From contig NZ_JAQGJV010000095.1 of assembly GCF_028290435.1 (NCBI RefSeq), positions 1 to 64,000 of the forward strand: a DNA stretch of 64,000 bases, in the 5' to 3' direction. Each line of letters opens with the position of its first letter. Within the stretch, counting starts at the first letter, position 1. Positions 55,794 through 63,605 of the stretch are shown here, piece after piece. The position numbers were made by a program, and so were the translations under genes. The stretch comes from Devosia sp. (GTDB lineage: Bacteria > Pseudomonadota > Alphaproteobacteria > Rhizobiales > Devosiaceae). The notes under the pieces are model-generated. The model was given only the letters and a program-made list of their open reading frames with translations. It was not told where the DNA came from and made no database searches.

Positions 55794-55905
55794 GGGCCAG
55801 AGAGTGCAGGGGCTGTGCGGCGCTTTCAAGGGGCGAGCGTGATCGCGGTGATGCAATCGCGTTTTTTGTCGCGCGGGGAAGCAAAAAAGCCTGCAAGGCA
55901 TTCGG

Positions 55906-56385
55906 CTACGCTCCGCGCAGCTTGAGGAAGCTGGCGAAAACGGCGCGGTACACCAGCTCCCCCTGCTGGTTGATGGCGGTGATTTCGTTGCTCAACACGC
56001 CCCAGCCGGGAATCGAATTGGAAACGCGTTTGCCCAGCGTGGTCAGGCTATAGGTGAGCGTGTCGCCGGGCCGCACAGGCGCCTTGAACTCGATTTTCTC
56101 GCCGCCGGGGGATGGCCCGCCGACACCGGGCTCCTGGCCCGCGGCGCGCAGCCGATCTGCTTCGGCGAACAGGGCGTCCACCATCAGCCGCTGTCCCACC
56201 ATGGCCGTCTGCGCGCCGGACGCAACGAGACCGCCAAAGGGCCCCAGCTTGGCGGCTTCCGGGTCGATGTGTAAATACTGCGGATCGTAGATTTTCGCGT
56301 AGGCGATGATCGCGTCCCTAGTGAAGGTGTGGTCGCCCAGCGGGAAGACCTCGCCTTCGTTGATGTCCTCGAACCAGCGGGTCAT
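55906..56385 (-). CDS. MaoC-like (hot-dog fold) dehydratase 2
   Basis: A 159-aa hot-dog-fold protein with the R-hydratase region ITRDAIIAYAKIYDPQYLHI (first residue differs) and the acyl-binding end KAPVRPGDTLTYSLTTLGKR. It overlaps the upstream MaoC-like gene by 4 bases, so the two probably form a heterodimer or a double hot-dog enzyme of acyl-CoA metabolism. Confidence 0.88.
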   Translation of the reverse strand: MTRWFEDINEGEVFPLGDHTFTRDAIIAYAKIYDPQYLHIDPEAAKLGPFGGLVASGAQTAMVGQRLMVDALFAEADRLRAAGQEPGVGGPSPGGEKIEFKAPVRPGDTLTYSLTTLGKRVSNSIPGWGVLSNEITAINQQGELVYRAVFASFLKLRGA

Positions 56386-56912
56386 GACTTGGCTCCTTCG
56401 TGGCCGGAGGGGCGGTCATAGGGAATTTCGTGCATCGGCACGGCCTCGGGGTGACGCACCGCGATCAGGTTGGCGAGCGTCATGGTCATGATGCTTTCGC
56501 CGCGCTGGTTGCGCACGTCGAGATCGATGGTGACGATCCCGCTGCCCGGCCGCGACTTGCTGCGGCGCAAGGCTGAAATGGTCGCCGTGCCCGAAATGGT
56601 GTCGTCGACCATGGTCGGCCGCTTCCACTTGAGATCGGTGAAACCGAGCCCGCCTTCGGAGGCGATGGAATTGAGAAAGCTCGCGCTCAGCCGGGCCAGC
56701 GTCAGGCCCAGCGTTTGCCAGCCGCTGGAGGCCAGCCCGCGCAGCAATGAGGTCTTGGCGGCCGCTTCATCGAGATGGAAGGGCAAGGGATCGAACTCGC
56801 GCGCGAAGTCGAAGATCATCTGTTTGGTGACAGTGGTCGGCGCGAGATCGATCACTTCGCCAACGGCGAGGTCTTCGTAATGGCGGCGATTAGCGGTTAT
56901 CGAATTGGGCAT
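56382..56912 (-). CDS. MaoC-like (hot-dog fold) dehydratase 1
   Basis: A 176-aa hot-dog protein: VTKQMIFDFAREFDPLPFHL, LASSGWQTLGLTLARL and GFTDLKWKRPTMVDDTISGT. It leads a two-gene unit with MaoC 2. The Asp-His hydratase pair appears as FDPLPFHLDE in place of DxNPIHxD, so activity is likely but substrate unknown. Confidence 0.88.
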   Translation of the reverse strand: MPNSITANRRHYEDLAVGEVIDLAPTTVTKQMIFDFAREFDPLPFHLDEAAAKTSLLRGLASSGWQTLGLTLARLSASFLNSIASEGGLGFTDLKWKRPTMVDDTISGTATISALRRSKSRPGSGIVTIDLDVRNQRGESIMTMTLANLIAVRHPEAVPMHEIPYDRPSGHEGAKS

Positions 56913-57139
56913 CAGGGTTACCTATACGTCAACCGGATATGCCATGTTTGGGGAGAAGGGGCAAGCTGGTGGCAGTGACGCTGGGGCCACCATGCGGATA
57001 CTGGTCTAGCACAGGTGGCATTGTAGCGCGGAACGAACCGGCGAGGATAAGTCTGCCATTGGGTGAAGTGCTGACACAGATAGTGGCGGCAGATTAGGAC
57101 CTTCTGCGGAGGCTGGTATGGTCAACAAATGGTGTCGCC

Positions 57140-57400
57140 ATGCGGGAAGTCTACTATCGCGTGAACCAGATTTCGGAGGCGCCGGAATGGGGTGCCATGG
57201 TGCGGATCTGGTGGGAAGCAGAGCTGCCGATGGCCTATGTGTCGGCCCCTAACGAGGAGACCTCCTCGGTCCCCGATGATCCGGATTTGACCCTGTTTCG
57301 CGCCGGGCTCTTGCGGGCGCAACACGATCTGCTCGGCGTGTTCGTCTGGCTCGAAGACGATGCGCTGTGGAGGGAGGAGTGGGGCGACCTCGTGCAGTAA
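57140..57400 (+). CDS. Small hypothetical protein (86 aa)
   Basis: The product is acidic with many Trp (RVNQISEAPEWGAMVRIWWE; VFVWLEDDALWREEWGDL). No transmembrane segment and no known family. The codon use looks coding. It converges with ychF (gap 18 bases). GGAGG occurs about 30 bases upstream, too far for a ribosome site. Confidence 0.55.
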   Translation: MREVYYRVNQISEAPEWGAMVRIWWEAELPMAYVSAPNEETSSVPDDPDLTLFRAGLLRAQHDLLGVFVWLEDDALWREEWGDLVQ

Positions 57401-57418
57401 GCCGCCCCGCGCTCGACC

Positions 57419-58516
57419 TTACGTGTTGAACTTGAACAGCATGACGTCGCCGTCCTTGACGACGTATTCCTTGCCTTCGTCGCGGGCCTTGCCGGCTTCC
57501 TTGGCGGGGACTTCGCCGCCCAGGGTGACGTAGTCGTCATAGGCGATGGTTTGGGCGCGGATGAAGCCGCGTTCGAAATCGGAGTGGATGACGCCGGCGG
57601 CGGCCGGGGCCTTGTCGCCCTTGTGGATGGTCCAGGCGCGGGTTTCCTTCGGGCCGACCGTGAAATAGGTCTGCAGGCCCAAGAGCGCATAGGCCTCGCG
57701 GATCAGCCGGTTTAGGCCGGCTTCATGCAGGCCCAGCGATTCCAGATATTCGGCCTGATCGGCGTCGGGGAGCTGAGCGAGCTGGCTCTCGATTTCGGCC
57801 GAGATGATGACGACGCCGGCATCGTGCTTGTGGGCGTAGTCTTCGACCAGCTTGCTCATGGCATTGCCGTTTTCAGCGGAGGCTTCATCGACATTGCAGA
57901 CATAGAGCGCCGGCTTGGAGGTCAGCAGCTGCAATTCCTGGAAGGCTTTTTCTTCCTCGGGCAGGCGCTTGACGAAGCGGGCAGACTTGCCCTCGCGCAG
58001 CAGCACCAGCGCCTTTTCAACCAGCTCGAGCGTGAGCTTGGCTTCCTTGTCGCCCTGCTGGGCCTTTTTCTCCAGGCCCTTGTAGCGCTTTTCCAGGCTC
58101 TCAAGATCGGCGAGCATCAGCTCGGTTTCAACCACTTCGGCATCGGCCAAAGGATCGACCTTGTTGGCGACGTGGATGATGTTGCCATCCTCAAAGCAGC
58201 GCAGAACGTAGGCGATGGCGTCGCATTCGCGGATATTGGCGAGGAACTGGTTGCCCAGGCCTTCGCCCTTGGACGCGCCCTTCACCAGGCCGGCGATATC
58301 GACGAAGCTCATGCGCGCGGGCAGGATGTTCACCGATTTGCCGATGGCGGCCAGCTTTTGCAGACGGTTATCGGGCACCGGAACGTCGCCGACATTGGGC
58401 TCGATGGTGCAGAACGGGAAATTCGCCGCGGCCGCTGCGGCGGTGCGGGTGACCGCATTGAAAAGGGTCGACTTGCCGACATTCGGCAGGCCGACAATGC
58501 CCATCTTGAAACCCAT
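57419..58516 (-). CDS. ychF: Obg-family GTPase/ATPase YchF
   Basis: A universally conserved P-loop ATPase tied to ribosome function and oxidative stress. The 365-aa protein has [50 protein letters not shown] (switch II) and the C-terminal TGS domain ([37 protein letters not shown]). Confidence 0.97.
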   Translation of the reverse strand: MGFKMGIVGLPNVGKSTLFNAVTRTAAAAAANFPFCTIEPNVGDVPVPDNRLQKLAAIGKSVNILPARMSFVDIAGLVKGASKGEGLGNQFLANIRECDAIAYVLRCFEDGNIIHVANKVDPLADAEVVETELMLADLESLEKRYKGLEKKAQQGDKEAKLTLELVEKALVLLREGKSARFVKRLPEEEKAFQELQLLTSKPALYVCNVDEASAENGNAMSKLVEDYAHKHDAGVVIISAEIESQLAQLPDADQAEYLESLGLHEAGLNRLIREAYALLGLQTYFTVGPKETRAWTIHKGDKAPAAAGVIHSDFERGFIRAQTIAYDDYVTLGGEVPAKEAGKARDEGKEYVVKDGDVMLFKFNT

Positions 58517-58626
58517 GGGAAACTCCGGATTGTGTTGGCCTCCACATGGTTGGAATGCGCGGATAAGTCAATGCGCGGGCGTGGTTTGACGCCGCATGGG
58601 TGGGAGCCCTGCGGTTGGCGGGTAGG

Positions 58627-58888
58627 CTGCGGCATGCGGCGAGACGTGCCTCATGGTTTTGTAGATAAGCGAGACAGCGCCTCGCCGCATGCGATGGGGT
58701 TTCTGGCCGTCCGAACGTGGCCATCCCTTTTGAAGTGAGATGACGAACGTCGCGCTGGCCCAGGGATCGCGCGACCGCGCCCCCTCCCACCAAACTCCCC
58801 ACGGCCGTTCGTCGCGAACCCGCAGCCGATGTGGAGATATCGTGGGGAGGATAGCGCAGGAATTTGGGGTGGGGATTAGTTGGGTAAG
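58627..58888 (-). repeat. 263-bp dispersed element, copy 2 (inverted to copy 1)
   Basis: Matches the reverse complement of 350-612 from end to end. The 12-base inverted repeat near one end is at 58632-58643 and 58681-58692. It lies in the 606-base gap between ychF and pth, next to a second palindromic element. Confidence 0.85.
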
Positions 58889-58912
58889 AGGCACAAAGGC
58901 GTCCCCCATTCT

Positions 58913-59046
58913 CGGTGTCACCCCGGCGCAGGCCGGAGCCCATCCTGCGATCGTGGATTGCACCGCCAGATCGACGGATAACACAACCACCTTGCGGCTG
59001 GCGCTCCATCTCGGGCTAGGCCCCGGCCTGCGCCGGGGTGACACCG
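58913..59046. repeat. 134-bp element with perfect 24-bp inverted ends
   Basis: 58913-58936 (CGGTGTCACCCCGGCGCAGG...) is the exact reverse complement of 59023-59046. The arms match the REP-like motif at 149-170. The element sits beside copy 2 of the 263-bp repeat, and the same two kinds of element sit side by side at the left end of the window. Confidence 0.8.
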
Positions 59047-59122
59047 TGGGTGGGGAGGCGTTGTGCTACAGCAAAGCAATGGGTGGGGTGACGTAGTGCC
59101 CGGCGGGTGCAGTGGCGCCGCG

Positions 59123-59830
59123 TTAGTCGCCCTTGAACAGCTTCTTGAGCATAGCGGCCATGGGGCCGGTTTCGGGCACGGCTGCCTGCGGCTTGGGCTC
59201 GCGGGCTTGCCTGATATGGCTTTGCGCTTTGGGGGCGGACTTTTCCGGAGCGGGCTCGTCACTGGCTTTGGTGGCCAGGGCGATCTTGTTCATGAAGCCG
59301 TTGTCGTCGCCCGAGAGAAGCATGCCGGCGTGTTTGGCGATGGCGTCGAGCAGGGGAGAGAGCCAGAGCTGGTCGGATTTGGCGAAATCGCCGAGAACAT
59401 GGTGGATGACCATTTCCTTGGCGCCGGGATGGCCGATGCCGAGGCGCACGCGGCGATAGTCGGTGCCGAGCTGCGGATCGATCGAGCGCAGGCCGTTATG
59501 GCCGCCATTGCCGCCGCCAATCTTGACGCGCACCTTGCCGGGGACGAGGTCCAGTTCGTCATAAAGCACGGTGACGTCGCTGGGGGCGATTTTGTAGAAT
59601 TGGGCGACCTGCTGGACGCTGCTGCCCGACAGATTCATCATCGTCTGCGGCTTGAGCAGCAATACGCGCTCGCCGCCGATCTGGCCTTCAGCAAGAAGTC
59701 CAGCATGCTTGCTCCGCCACGGGCCAAAACCATATTCGCGATGGATCGCGTCGGCGGCCATGAAGCCGATATTGTGGCGGTTGTTGCGATATTGATCGCC
59801 AGCGTTGCCGAGGCCAACGAGCAGTTTCAT
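59123..59830 (-). CDS. pth: Peptidyl-tRNA hydrolase
   Basis: It frees tRNA from stalled peptidyl-tRNA. LLVGLGNAGDQYRNNRHNIG includes the catalytic His19 region, with KPQTMMNLSG, VLYDELDLVPGKVRVKIGGG and NGLRSIDPQLG following. At 235 aa it has an extra C-terminal Ala/Lys/Pro-rich tail of about 45 residues beyond the catalytic domain. It follows rplY, the usual alphaproteobacterial order. Confidence 0.96.
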   Translation of the reverse strand: MKLLVGLGNAGDQYRNNRHNIGFMAADAIHREYGFGPWRSKHAGLLAEGQIGGERVLLLKPQTMMNLSGSSVQQVAQFYKIAPSDVTVLYDELDLVPGKVRVKIGGGNGGHNGLRSIDPQLGTDYRRVRLGIGHPGAKEMVIHHVLGDFAKSDQLWLSPLLDAIAKHAGMLLSGDDNGFMNKIALATKASDEPAPEKSAPKAQSHIRQAREPKPQAAVPETGPMAAMLKKLFKGD

Positions 59831-59901
59831 TTGCGGCTTCCCAAAACAGACGAGGCGACCCTAAGGCCGCCTCGATGCAATAGCAAAACGATACGAGCCG
59901 A

Positions 59902-60522
59902 TTAAGCGGCTGGGGTCGCTTCGGCTTCAGCTTCGCCGCCTTCAGTCGACTTCAGTGCCGAAGGGGCAACGATGGTCGCGATGGTGACGTCTTCTTCATG
60001 GCTGTGGTCGGTGACGCCGGCCGGCAGCTTGATCGAGGACAGGTGGATGGTGTCGCCAATATCCAGGCCCGTCAGATCGACGGTGATCTCTTCGGGGATA
60101 TTGTCGGCATTGACGGTCAGATCGAGCGTGTGGTGGACAACGTTGAGCGTACCGCCGCGCTTGATGCCGGGGCTGGCTTCTTCGTTGATGAAGTTCACAT
60201 GCACCTGCACGTTCAGCTTGGTGCCCTTGCCGACGCGGAGGAAATCCACGTGGATGGCGAAATCTTTAACCGGATCAAGCTGGTAGTCGCGCGGAATGAC
60301 CGAGTGCTTGGTGCCATCGACATCGAGTTCGATGACGTGGGACAAAAAGCCACCGGCATAGATGTACTTCATCGCGTCTTTGTAGGCGATCGAGATGGTG
60401 ACGGGGGGCTTCTTGTCACCGTAGATAACAGCGGGAACGAGTCCCTGACGACGCAGTTCGCGAGCGGCCCCCTTGCCCACTCCCTCACGCGCCTGAGCCT
60501 TAAGCTCTTTGGTCGCAGCCAT
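59902..60522 (-). CDS. rplY: 50S ribosomal protein L25/general stress protein Ctc
   Basis: It binds 5S rRNA. The 206-aa protein is the long Ctc form: an N-terminal L25 domain (KELKAQAREGVGKGAARELR; GLVPAVIYGDKKPP) plus the TL5 C-terminal beta domain (GGTLNVVHHTLDLTV; DIGDTIHLSSIKLPAGV). ATG at 60522 gives the standard AATKELKAQ start. A good sigma-70-type promoter lies upstream at 60610-60638. Confidence 0.95.
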   Translation of the reverse strand: MAATKELKAQAREGVGKGAARELRRQGLVPAVIYGDKKPPVTISIAYKDAMKYIYAGGFLSHVIELDVDGTKHSVIPRDYQLDPVKDFAIHVDFLRVGKGTKLNVQVHVNFINEEASPGIKRGGTLNVVHHTLDLTVNADNIPEEITVDLTGLDIGDTIHLSSIKLPAGVTDHSHEEDVTIATIVAPSALKSTEGGEAEAEATPAA

Positions 60523-60609
60523 GGAAAAATCCATTCTGGTTGGTGTATGCGTCACTACAACAGCATACGCGCCCGTCCTCCAGGGGTGACGAGCGCTTCA
60601 TGGCGCGGG

Positions 60610-60638
60610 CTATAGCCTAATCGCCGAGGTGGGGCAAG
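60610..60638 (-). promoter_or_regulatory. Sigma-70-type promoter of rplY
   Basis: On the minus strand CTTGCC (60638-60633) and CTATAG (60615-60610) are 17 bases apart, close to the alphaproteobacterial CTTGAC-N17-CTATAT pattern. The rplY start is 88 bases downstream. Confidence 0.55.
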
Positions 60639-60649
60639 GGATTGGTCTG

Positions 60650-60782
60650 CTTCACCTCTCCCTTCGGGGGAGAGGTCGGCGCGCAGCGCCGGGTGAGGGG
60701 GCCTTCCTAAGCGCGTCACCCAGTAAAGGCCCCCTCACCCGACCCCAGAGGGTCGACCTCTCCCCCGAAGGGAGAGGTGAAG
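60650..60782. repeat. 133-bp near-perfect palindrome (cruciform type), copy B
   Basis: 60650-60678 and 60754-60782 are perfect 29-base inverted arms (CTTCACCTCTCCCTTCGGGG...). Inside them GGGTGAGGGGGCCTT and AAGGCCCCCTCACCC pair too. It lies between the sigma factor stop and the rplY promoter. The transcript would fold into a very stable hairpin that could end the sigma operon. Confidence 0.85.
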
Positions 60783-60784
60783 CC

Positions 60785-62020
60785 CTAGCCATCCCGCAGA
60801 GCTTCCAACTGCTTGTAAAGGTATTGCCGCACGGCTTCGTCAGACGAGAGGCCTATGGCCAGGATCAGCGCCTCGTGGGCGTCGTCCTTGCGGCCGGCGC
60901 GGGCGGCCAGGTGGCCGCGGGCGGCCCAGTAGGGTTGGTAGTCGGCCATGCGCTTGTCGGCGGCGAGGGTGTCGAGAAGGGCCAGGGCGGCGTCGGGGCC
61001 TTCCAGTTCCGCGTAGGCGGCGGCGCGGTTGAGGGCGACCACGGGGGATTGGGTCAACCCATAGAGGTGGTCGTAAAGCGCGGCGATGGCGGGCCAGGTG
61101 GGAGCGCCGGCGCGGCGACGGGCGACATGGGCAGACTGGATGGCGGCTTCGATCTGGTAGCGCCCGCTTGGGCCGGCGGCGTTGGCCTCGCGCAGCAGGG
61201 TTTCGGCCATGTCGATCTGCCAATCGTCCCAGTGGGCGGTGTTTTGCTGGTCGAGCGGCACATAGGCGCCGTTGGGGTCGCGGCGAGCGGCGCGACGGGC
61301 TTCGGCATAGAGCATGAGGGCCAGCATGCCCTTGGCCTCAGGCTCGGTGGGCAGCAGGGAGACCACGAGGCGGCCCAGCCAGATGGCTTCTTCGGCCAGC
61401 GGGGCGCCCGCGCCATCAATTTCGCCCCAGCCCTTGGCATAGGCGGCATAGATGGCTTCGAGTACGGCATCGAGCCGTTCGGGCAGGGCCTCGCGGTCGG
61501 GGATGTTGAAAGGAATGCCGGCATCCTTGATGCGGCCCTTGGCGCGCACCAGGCGCTGGCCCATGGTGGCGGGGGAAATCAGGAAGGCGGACGCTATATC
61601 CTGAGCGGTGAGGCCAAGGATGGTCTGCAGGATCAGCGGGGCGCGCATGCCGCGTTCGATGGCTGGATGGGCGCAGGCGAACATCAGCGCCAGGCGGCGA
61701 TCGGGGATCTCATCGGGGTTTTGGGCGGCGTCGTCGATTTCGTCGGCCATGAGCTGCAGATGCGCCTCCCCGGCGGTTCGTGTGTGGCGGCGCCGTGCCG
61801 CATCGGTCTGGCGGCGGCGGGCGACCGTGAGCAGCCAGGCATCGGGGTTTTGCGGCACGCCCTCGGCGGGCCACATGCGCAGGGCCGTGGCGAAGGCCTC
61901 GGCCAGCGCGTCTTCGGCACCCGCAACATCGCGGGTGCGGGCGGCGAGATAGGCGACGAGGCGGCCGTAGCTTTCGCGGGCGACCCGTTCGGCGGTCTGG
62001 CTGGCCTCGTCGCGGCTCAT
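60785..62020 (-). CDS. ECF sigma factor with C-terminal TPR-like extension (ECF42 type)
   Basis: The 411-aa protein has a sigma-2 region (EDALAEAFATALRMWPAEG; NPDAWLLTVARRRQTDAARR) and a sigma-4 region (LTAQDIASAFLISPATMGQR), then a 240-residue helical extension (DUF6596/TPR-like; LNRAAAYAELEGPDAALALL). This layout and the neighbouring YCII (DGPF) genes define ECF42. No anti-sigma gene is present; the extension is thought to control activity in this group. ATG at 62020 lies 2 bases after the YCII-1 stop. Confidence 0.9.
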   Translation of the reverse strand: MSRDEASQTAERVARESYGRLVAYLAARTRDVAGAEDALAEAFATALRMWPAEGVPQNPDAWLLTVARRRQTDAARRRHTRTAGEAHLQLMADEIDDAAQNPDEIPDRRLALMFACAHPAIERGMRAPLILQTILGLTAQDIASAFLISPATMGQRLVRAKGRIKDAGIPFNIPDREALPERLDAVLEAIYAAYAKGWGEIDGAGAPLAEEAIWLGRLVVSLLPTEPEAKGMLALMLYAEARRAARRDPNGAYVPLDQQNTAHWDDWQIDMAETLLREANAAGPSGRYQIEAAIQSAHVARRRAGAPTWPAIAALYDHLYGLTQSPVVALNRAAAYAELEGPDAALALLDTLAADKRMADYQPYWAARGHLAARAGRKDDAHEALILAIGLSSDEAVRQYLYKQLEALRDG

Positions 62021-62022
62021 GC

Positions 62023-62358
62023 CTATTTCCAGGCCTTGATCGGGCGCACTTCGACAGTGCCATATTGGGCGCTGGGGCAACGGGCAGCCCAATCGAGGGC
62101 CGCGTCGAGGTCGGGCACATCGACGATGAAATAGCCGGCGAACTGCTCCTTGGTGTCGGCATAGGGGCCGTCGATGACGGTCTTCTTGCCGGCGTTGACG
62201 CGGACGCTGGTCGCTTTGCTCGAAGGCTCAAGGCCCTCGCCGGAGGTCATGCCGGCCTTGGCCATGGCTTCGTTGAAGGCGGCATACTCACCCCAGAGCG
62301 AGGGCGGGGCGGCGGCAAGGGCGGCTTCGTCGTGATGGATCAGGCACATGTAGCGCAT
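62023..62358 (-). CDS. YCII-related (DGPF) protein 1
   Basis: A 111-aa YCII-fold protein with the DGPF-type motif VIDGPYADTKEQFAGYFIVD and ending EVRPIKAW. It begins RYMCLIHHDEAA. The biochemical role of DGPF proteins is unknown. It is directly upstream of the ECF sigma gene and has its own predicted ECF promoter at 62406-62433. Confidence 0.88.
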   Translation of the reverse strand: MRYMCLIHHDEAALAAAPPSLWGEYAAFNEAMAKAGMTSGEGLEPSSKATSVRVNAGKKTVIDGPYADTKEQFAGYFIVDVPDLDAALDWAARCPSAQYGTVEVRPIKAWK

Positions 62359-62380
62359 GTTGGGTCTCTCGGTTTTTCTC

Positions 62381-62397
62381 CGGGGCACCATGCCCCG
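62381..62397 (-). promoter_or_regulatory. Hairpin at the 5' end of the YCII-1 transcript
   Basis: CGGGGCA-CCA-TGCCCCG is a perfect 7-bp stem between the predicted promoter and the YCII-1 start. A similar hairpin occupies the same place before YCII-2 (62822-62838). The two loops and stems differ in sequence but share the CGG-GCA/TGC-CCG shape. Confidence 0.45.
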
Positions 62398-62405
62398 ACA
62401 TGGTG

Positions 62406-62433
62406 ATGTCGGGGCGAGTGGCGCTTTTTCGAC
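62406..62433 (-). promoter_or_regulatory. Predicted ECF42-type promoter of YCII-1 and the sigma gene
   Basis: On the minus strand GTCGAAA begins at 62433 and CGACAT ends at 62406, with 17 bases between GTCGA and CGACAT. This is the same arrangement as at 62847-62874 and 63283-63310. The start codon is 47 bases downstream. Controlling its own gene would give positive autoregulation. Confidence 0.75.
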
Positions 62434-62453
62434 TTTTTATTGTGTCGAAATTT

Positions 62454-62801
62454 TCAGCGGGTCGGCCAGACCGGGCGGACCTCGATGGTGCCGTTGCGGG
62501 CGGCGGGGCAGCGGGCGGCCCAAGCGATGGCCTGGTCCATGTCCGGCACATCGATCACGTAATAGCCGCCGAGCTGTTCCTTGGTCTCGGCATAGGGGCC
62601 ATCGAGCACTTCGGTCTTGTCGCCGGCAACGCGGACGCTGACGGCTTCGGTGGTCGGGCGCAGGCGCTCGCCGCCGATGATGACGCCGGCCTTGCCCATG
62701 GCTTCGTTAAAGGCTGCGTAATCGGGGCTCATGCTGGCGCCGGCGGGCGTGGCCGCGTTCATCTTGACTTCGTCGCCGTGGATCAAAAGCATGTATTGCA
62801 T
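62454..62801 (-). CDS. YCII-related (DGPF) protein 2
   Basis: A 115-aa paralog of YCII-1 beginning QYMLLIHGDEVKMN, with VLDGPYAETKEQLGGYYVID and IEVRPVW at the end. A predicted ECF promoter lies 45 bases upstream. It is separated from YCII-1 by 95 bases containing that gene's promoter, so each can be transcribed alone. Confidence 0.88.
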   Translation of the reverse strand: MQYMLLIHGDEVKMNAATPAGASMSPDYAAFNEAMGKAGVIIGGERLRPTTEAVSVRVAGDKTEVLDGPYAETKEQLGGYYVIDVPDMDQAIAWAARCPAARNGTIEVRPVWPTR

Positions 62802-62821
62802 CGTCGTTCTCCCGTGAAAGC

Positions 62822-62838
62822 CGGAGCATCATGCTCCG
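62822..62838 (-). promoter_or_regulatory. Hairpin at the 5' end of the YCII-2 transcript
   Basis: CGGAGCAT-C-ATGCTCCG is a perfect 8-bp stem, placed just downstream of the predicted promoter's -10 element. Compare the hairpin at 62381-62397. Confidence 0.45.
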
Positions 62839-62846
62839 ATACTGCA

Positions 62847-62874
62847 ATGTCGGGAAGGCGATGACCATTTCGAC
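62847..62874 (-). promoter_or_regulatory. Predicted ECF42-type promoter of YCII-2
   Basis: GTCGAAA from 62874 and CGACAT ending at 62847 on the minus strand, 17 bases between GTCGA and CGACAT, 45 bases to the start codon. It is identical in pattern to the two other YCII promoters. Confidence 0.78.
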
Positions 62875-62885
62875 CGGGGTCGGAA

Positions 62886-63242
62886 TTATTCGCGCGAATA
62901 TTCGGTGTAGGGGCGGATTTCGATTTTGCCCCAGGTGGCGGCGGGGCATTGGGCGGCCCAGGACACCGCGGCGTCCATGTCGGGGCAATCGATAATGTAA
63001 TAGCCGCCGAACTGCTCCTTGGTCTCGGCATAGGGGCCGTCATGGACCTTGAGCTCGCCGTGCTCGATATTGATGGTCTTGGCGGCTGTGGTTGGCCGGA
63101 GTGGCGCGGTGGAGACGAAGACGCCGGCCTTGGTCAGTGCTGCCTCATAGGCGTACATCGTGTCCATGAACTTGTTCATTTCGGCTGGCGGAATCTGCGC
63201 ACCGGCCTTCTCGTCGGCATAGAGCATCAGCAGATATTTCAT
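62886..63242 (-). CDS. YCII-related (DGPF) protein 3
   Basis: A 118-aa paralog beginning KYLLMLYADEKAGAQIPPAE, with VHDGPYAETKEQFGGYYIID and the ending IEIRPYTEYSRE. It is the first gene of the cluster in transcription order. A predicted ECF promoter lies 40 bases upstream. Confidence 0.88.
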   Translation of the reverse strand: MKYLLMLYADEKAGAQIPPAEMNKFMDTMYAYEAALTKAGVFVSTAPLRPTTAAKTINIEHGELKVHDGPYAETKEQFGGYYIIDCPDMDAAVSWAAQCPAATWGKIEIRPYTEYSRE

Positions 63243-63282
63243 GGTGCGTTCCTTTCGTGACCCGGCATAGAGGGGCATGACA

Positions 63283-63310
63283 ATGTCGCGCGAGGAAGGC
63301 TGATTTCGAC
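63283..63310 (-). promoter_or_regulatory. Predicted ECF42-type promoter of YCII-3
   Basis: TGTCGAAA starting at 63311 on the minus strand and CGACAT ending at 63283, with 17 bases between GTCGA and CGACAT, 40 bases before the start codon. This copy has the full TGTCGA form. Confidence 0.78.
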
Positions 63311-63330
63311 ACTTCGAGCCGGCCGCAGGC

Positions 63331-63355
63331 AAGTTTCTGCCAGTGGCAGAAACTT
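63331..63355. repeat. Perfect 11-bp stem-loop upstream of the YCII-3 promoter
   Basis: AAGTTTCTGCC and GGCAGAAACTT are separated by AGT. It lies 20 bases upstream of the -35 element. It could be an activator site or the end of a transcript from prs. Confidence 0.45.
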
Positions 63356-63403
63356 AGGTGAGAAGGCCATGAGAGCTGTGCTCGAATGGCGGGGATTTTG
63401 TGG

Positions 63404-63532
63404 CACGCCCTCGTGGTTAGAGGCTCGTGAAGTACTCGCACCTCACCATGAGGGTTGCTGATAGAATTGCGCTGCTTCAGTATCCCTCATGGTGAGGTGG
63501 GAGCGAAGCGAGCCTCGAACCACGAGGGCGTG
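63404..63532. repeat. 129-bp palindromic dispersed-type element
   Basis: CACGCCCTCGTGGTT (63404-63418) matches its complement at 63518-63532, and CACCTCACCATGAGGG (63439-63454) matches 63484-63499. Such CCTCACCATGAGG palindromes are widespread in Rhizobiales genomes. Another small hairpin (TTCCCGC-TTTC-GCGGGAA) follows at about 63546-63563. The rest of 63243-63605 shows no gene. Confidence 0.75.
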
Positions 63533-63605
63533 GCGGGAAGAATGGGTTCCCGCTTTCGCGGGAATGGCGCCGTAGGGGGGGAATAACCAGCGTTTCTGCA
63601 GCGGT

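Noticed and set aside
350-58888. A large composite transposon bounded by the inverted 263-bp elements
   Set aside because: No transposase or integrase is present, the enclosed genes are housekeeping in character (petABC, murD2-murL, cca), and no target duplication is evident.
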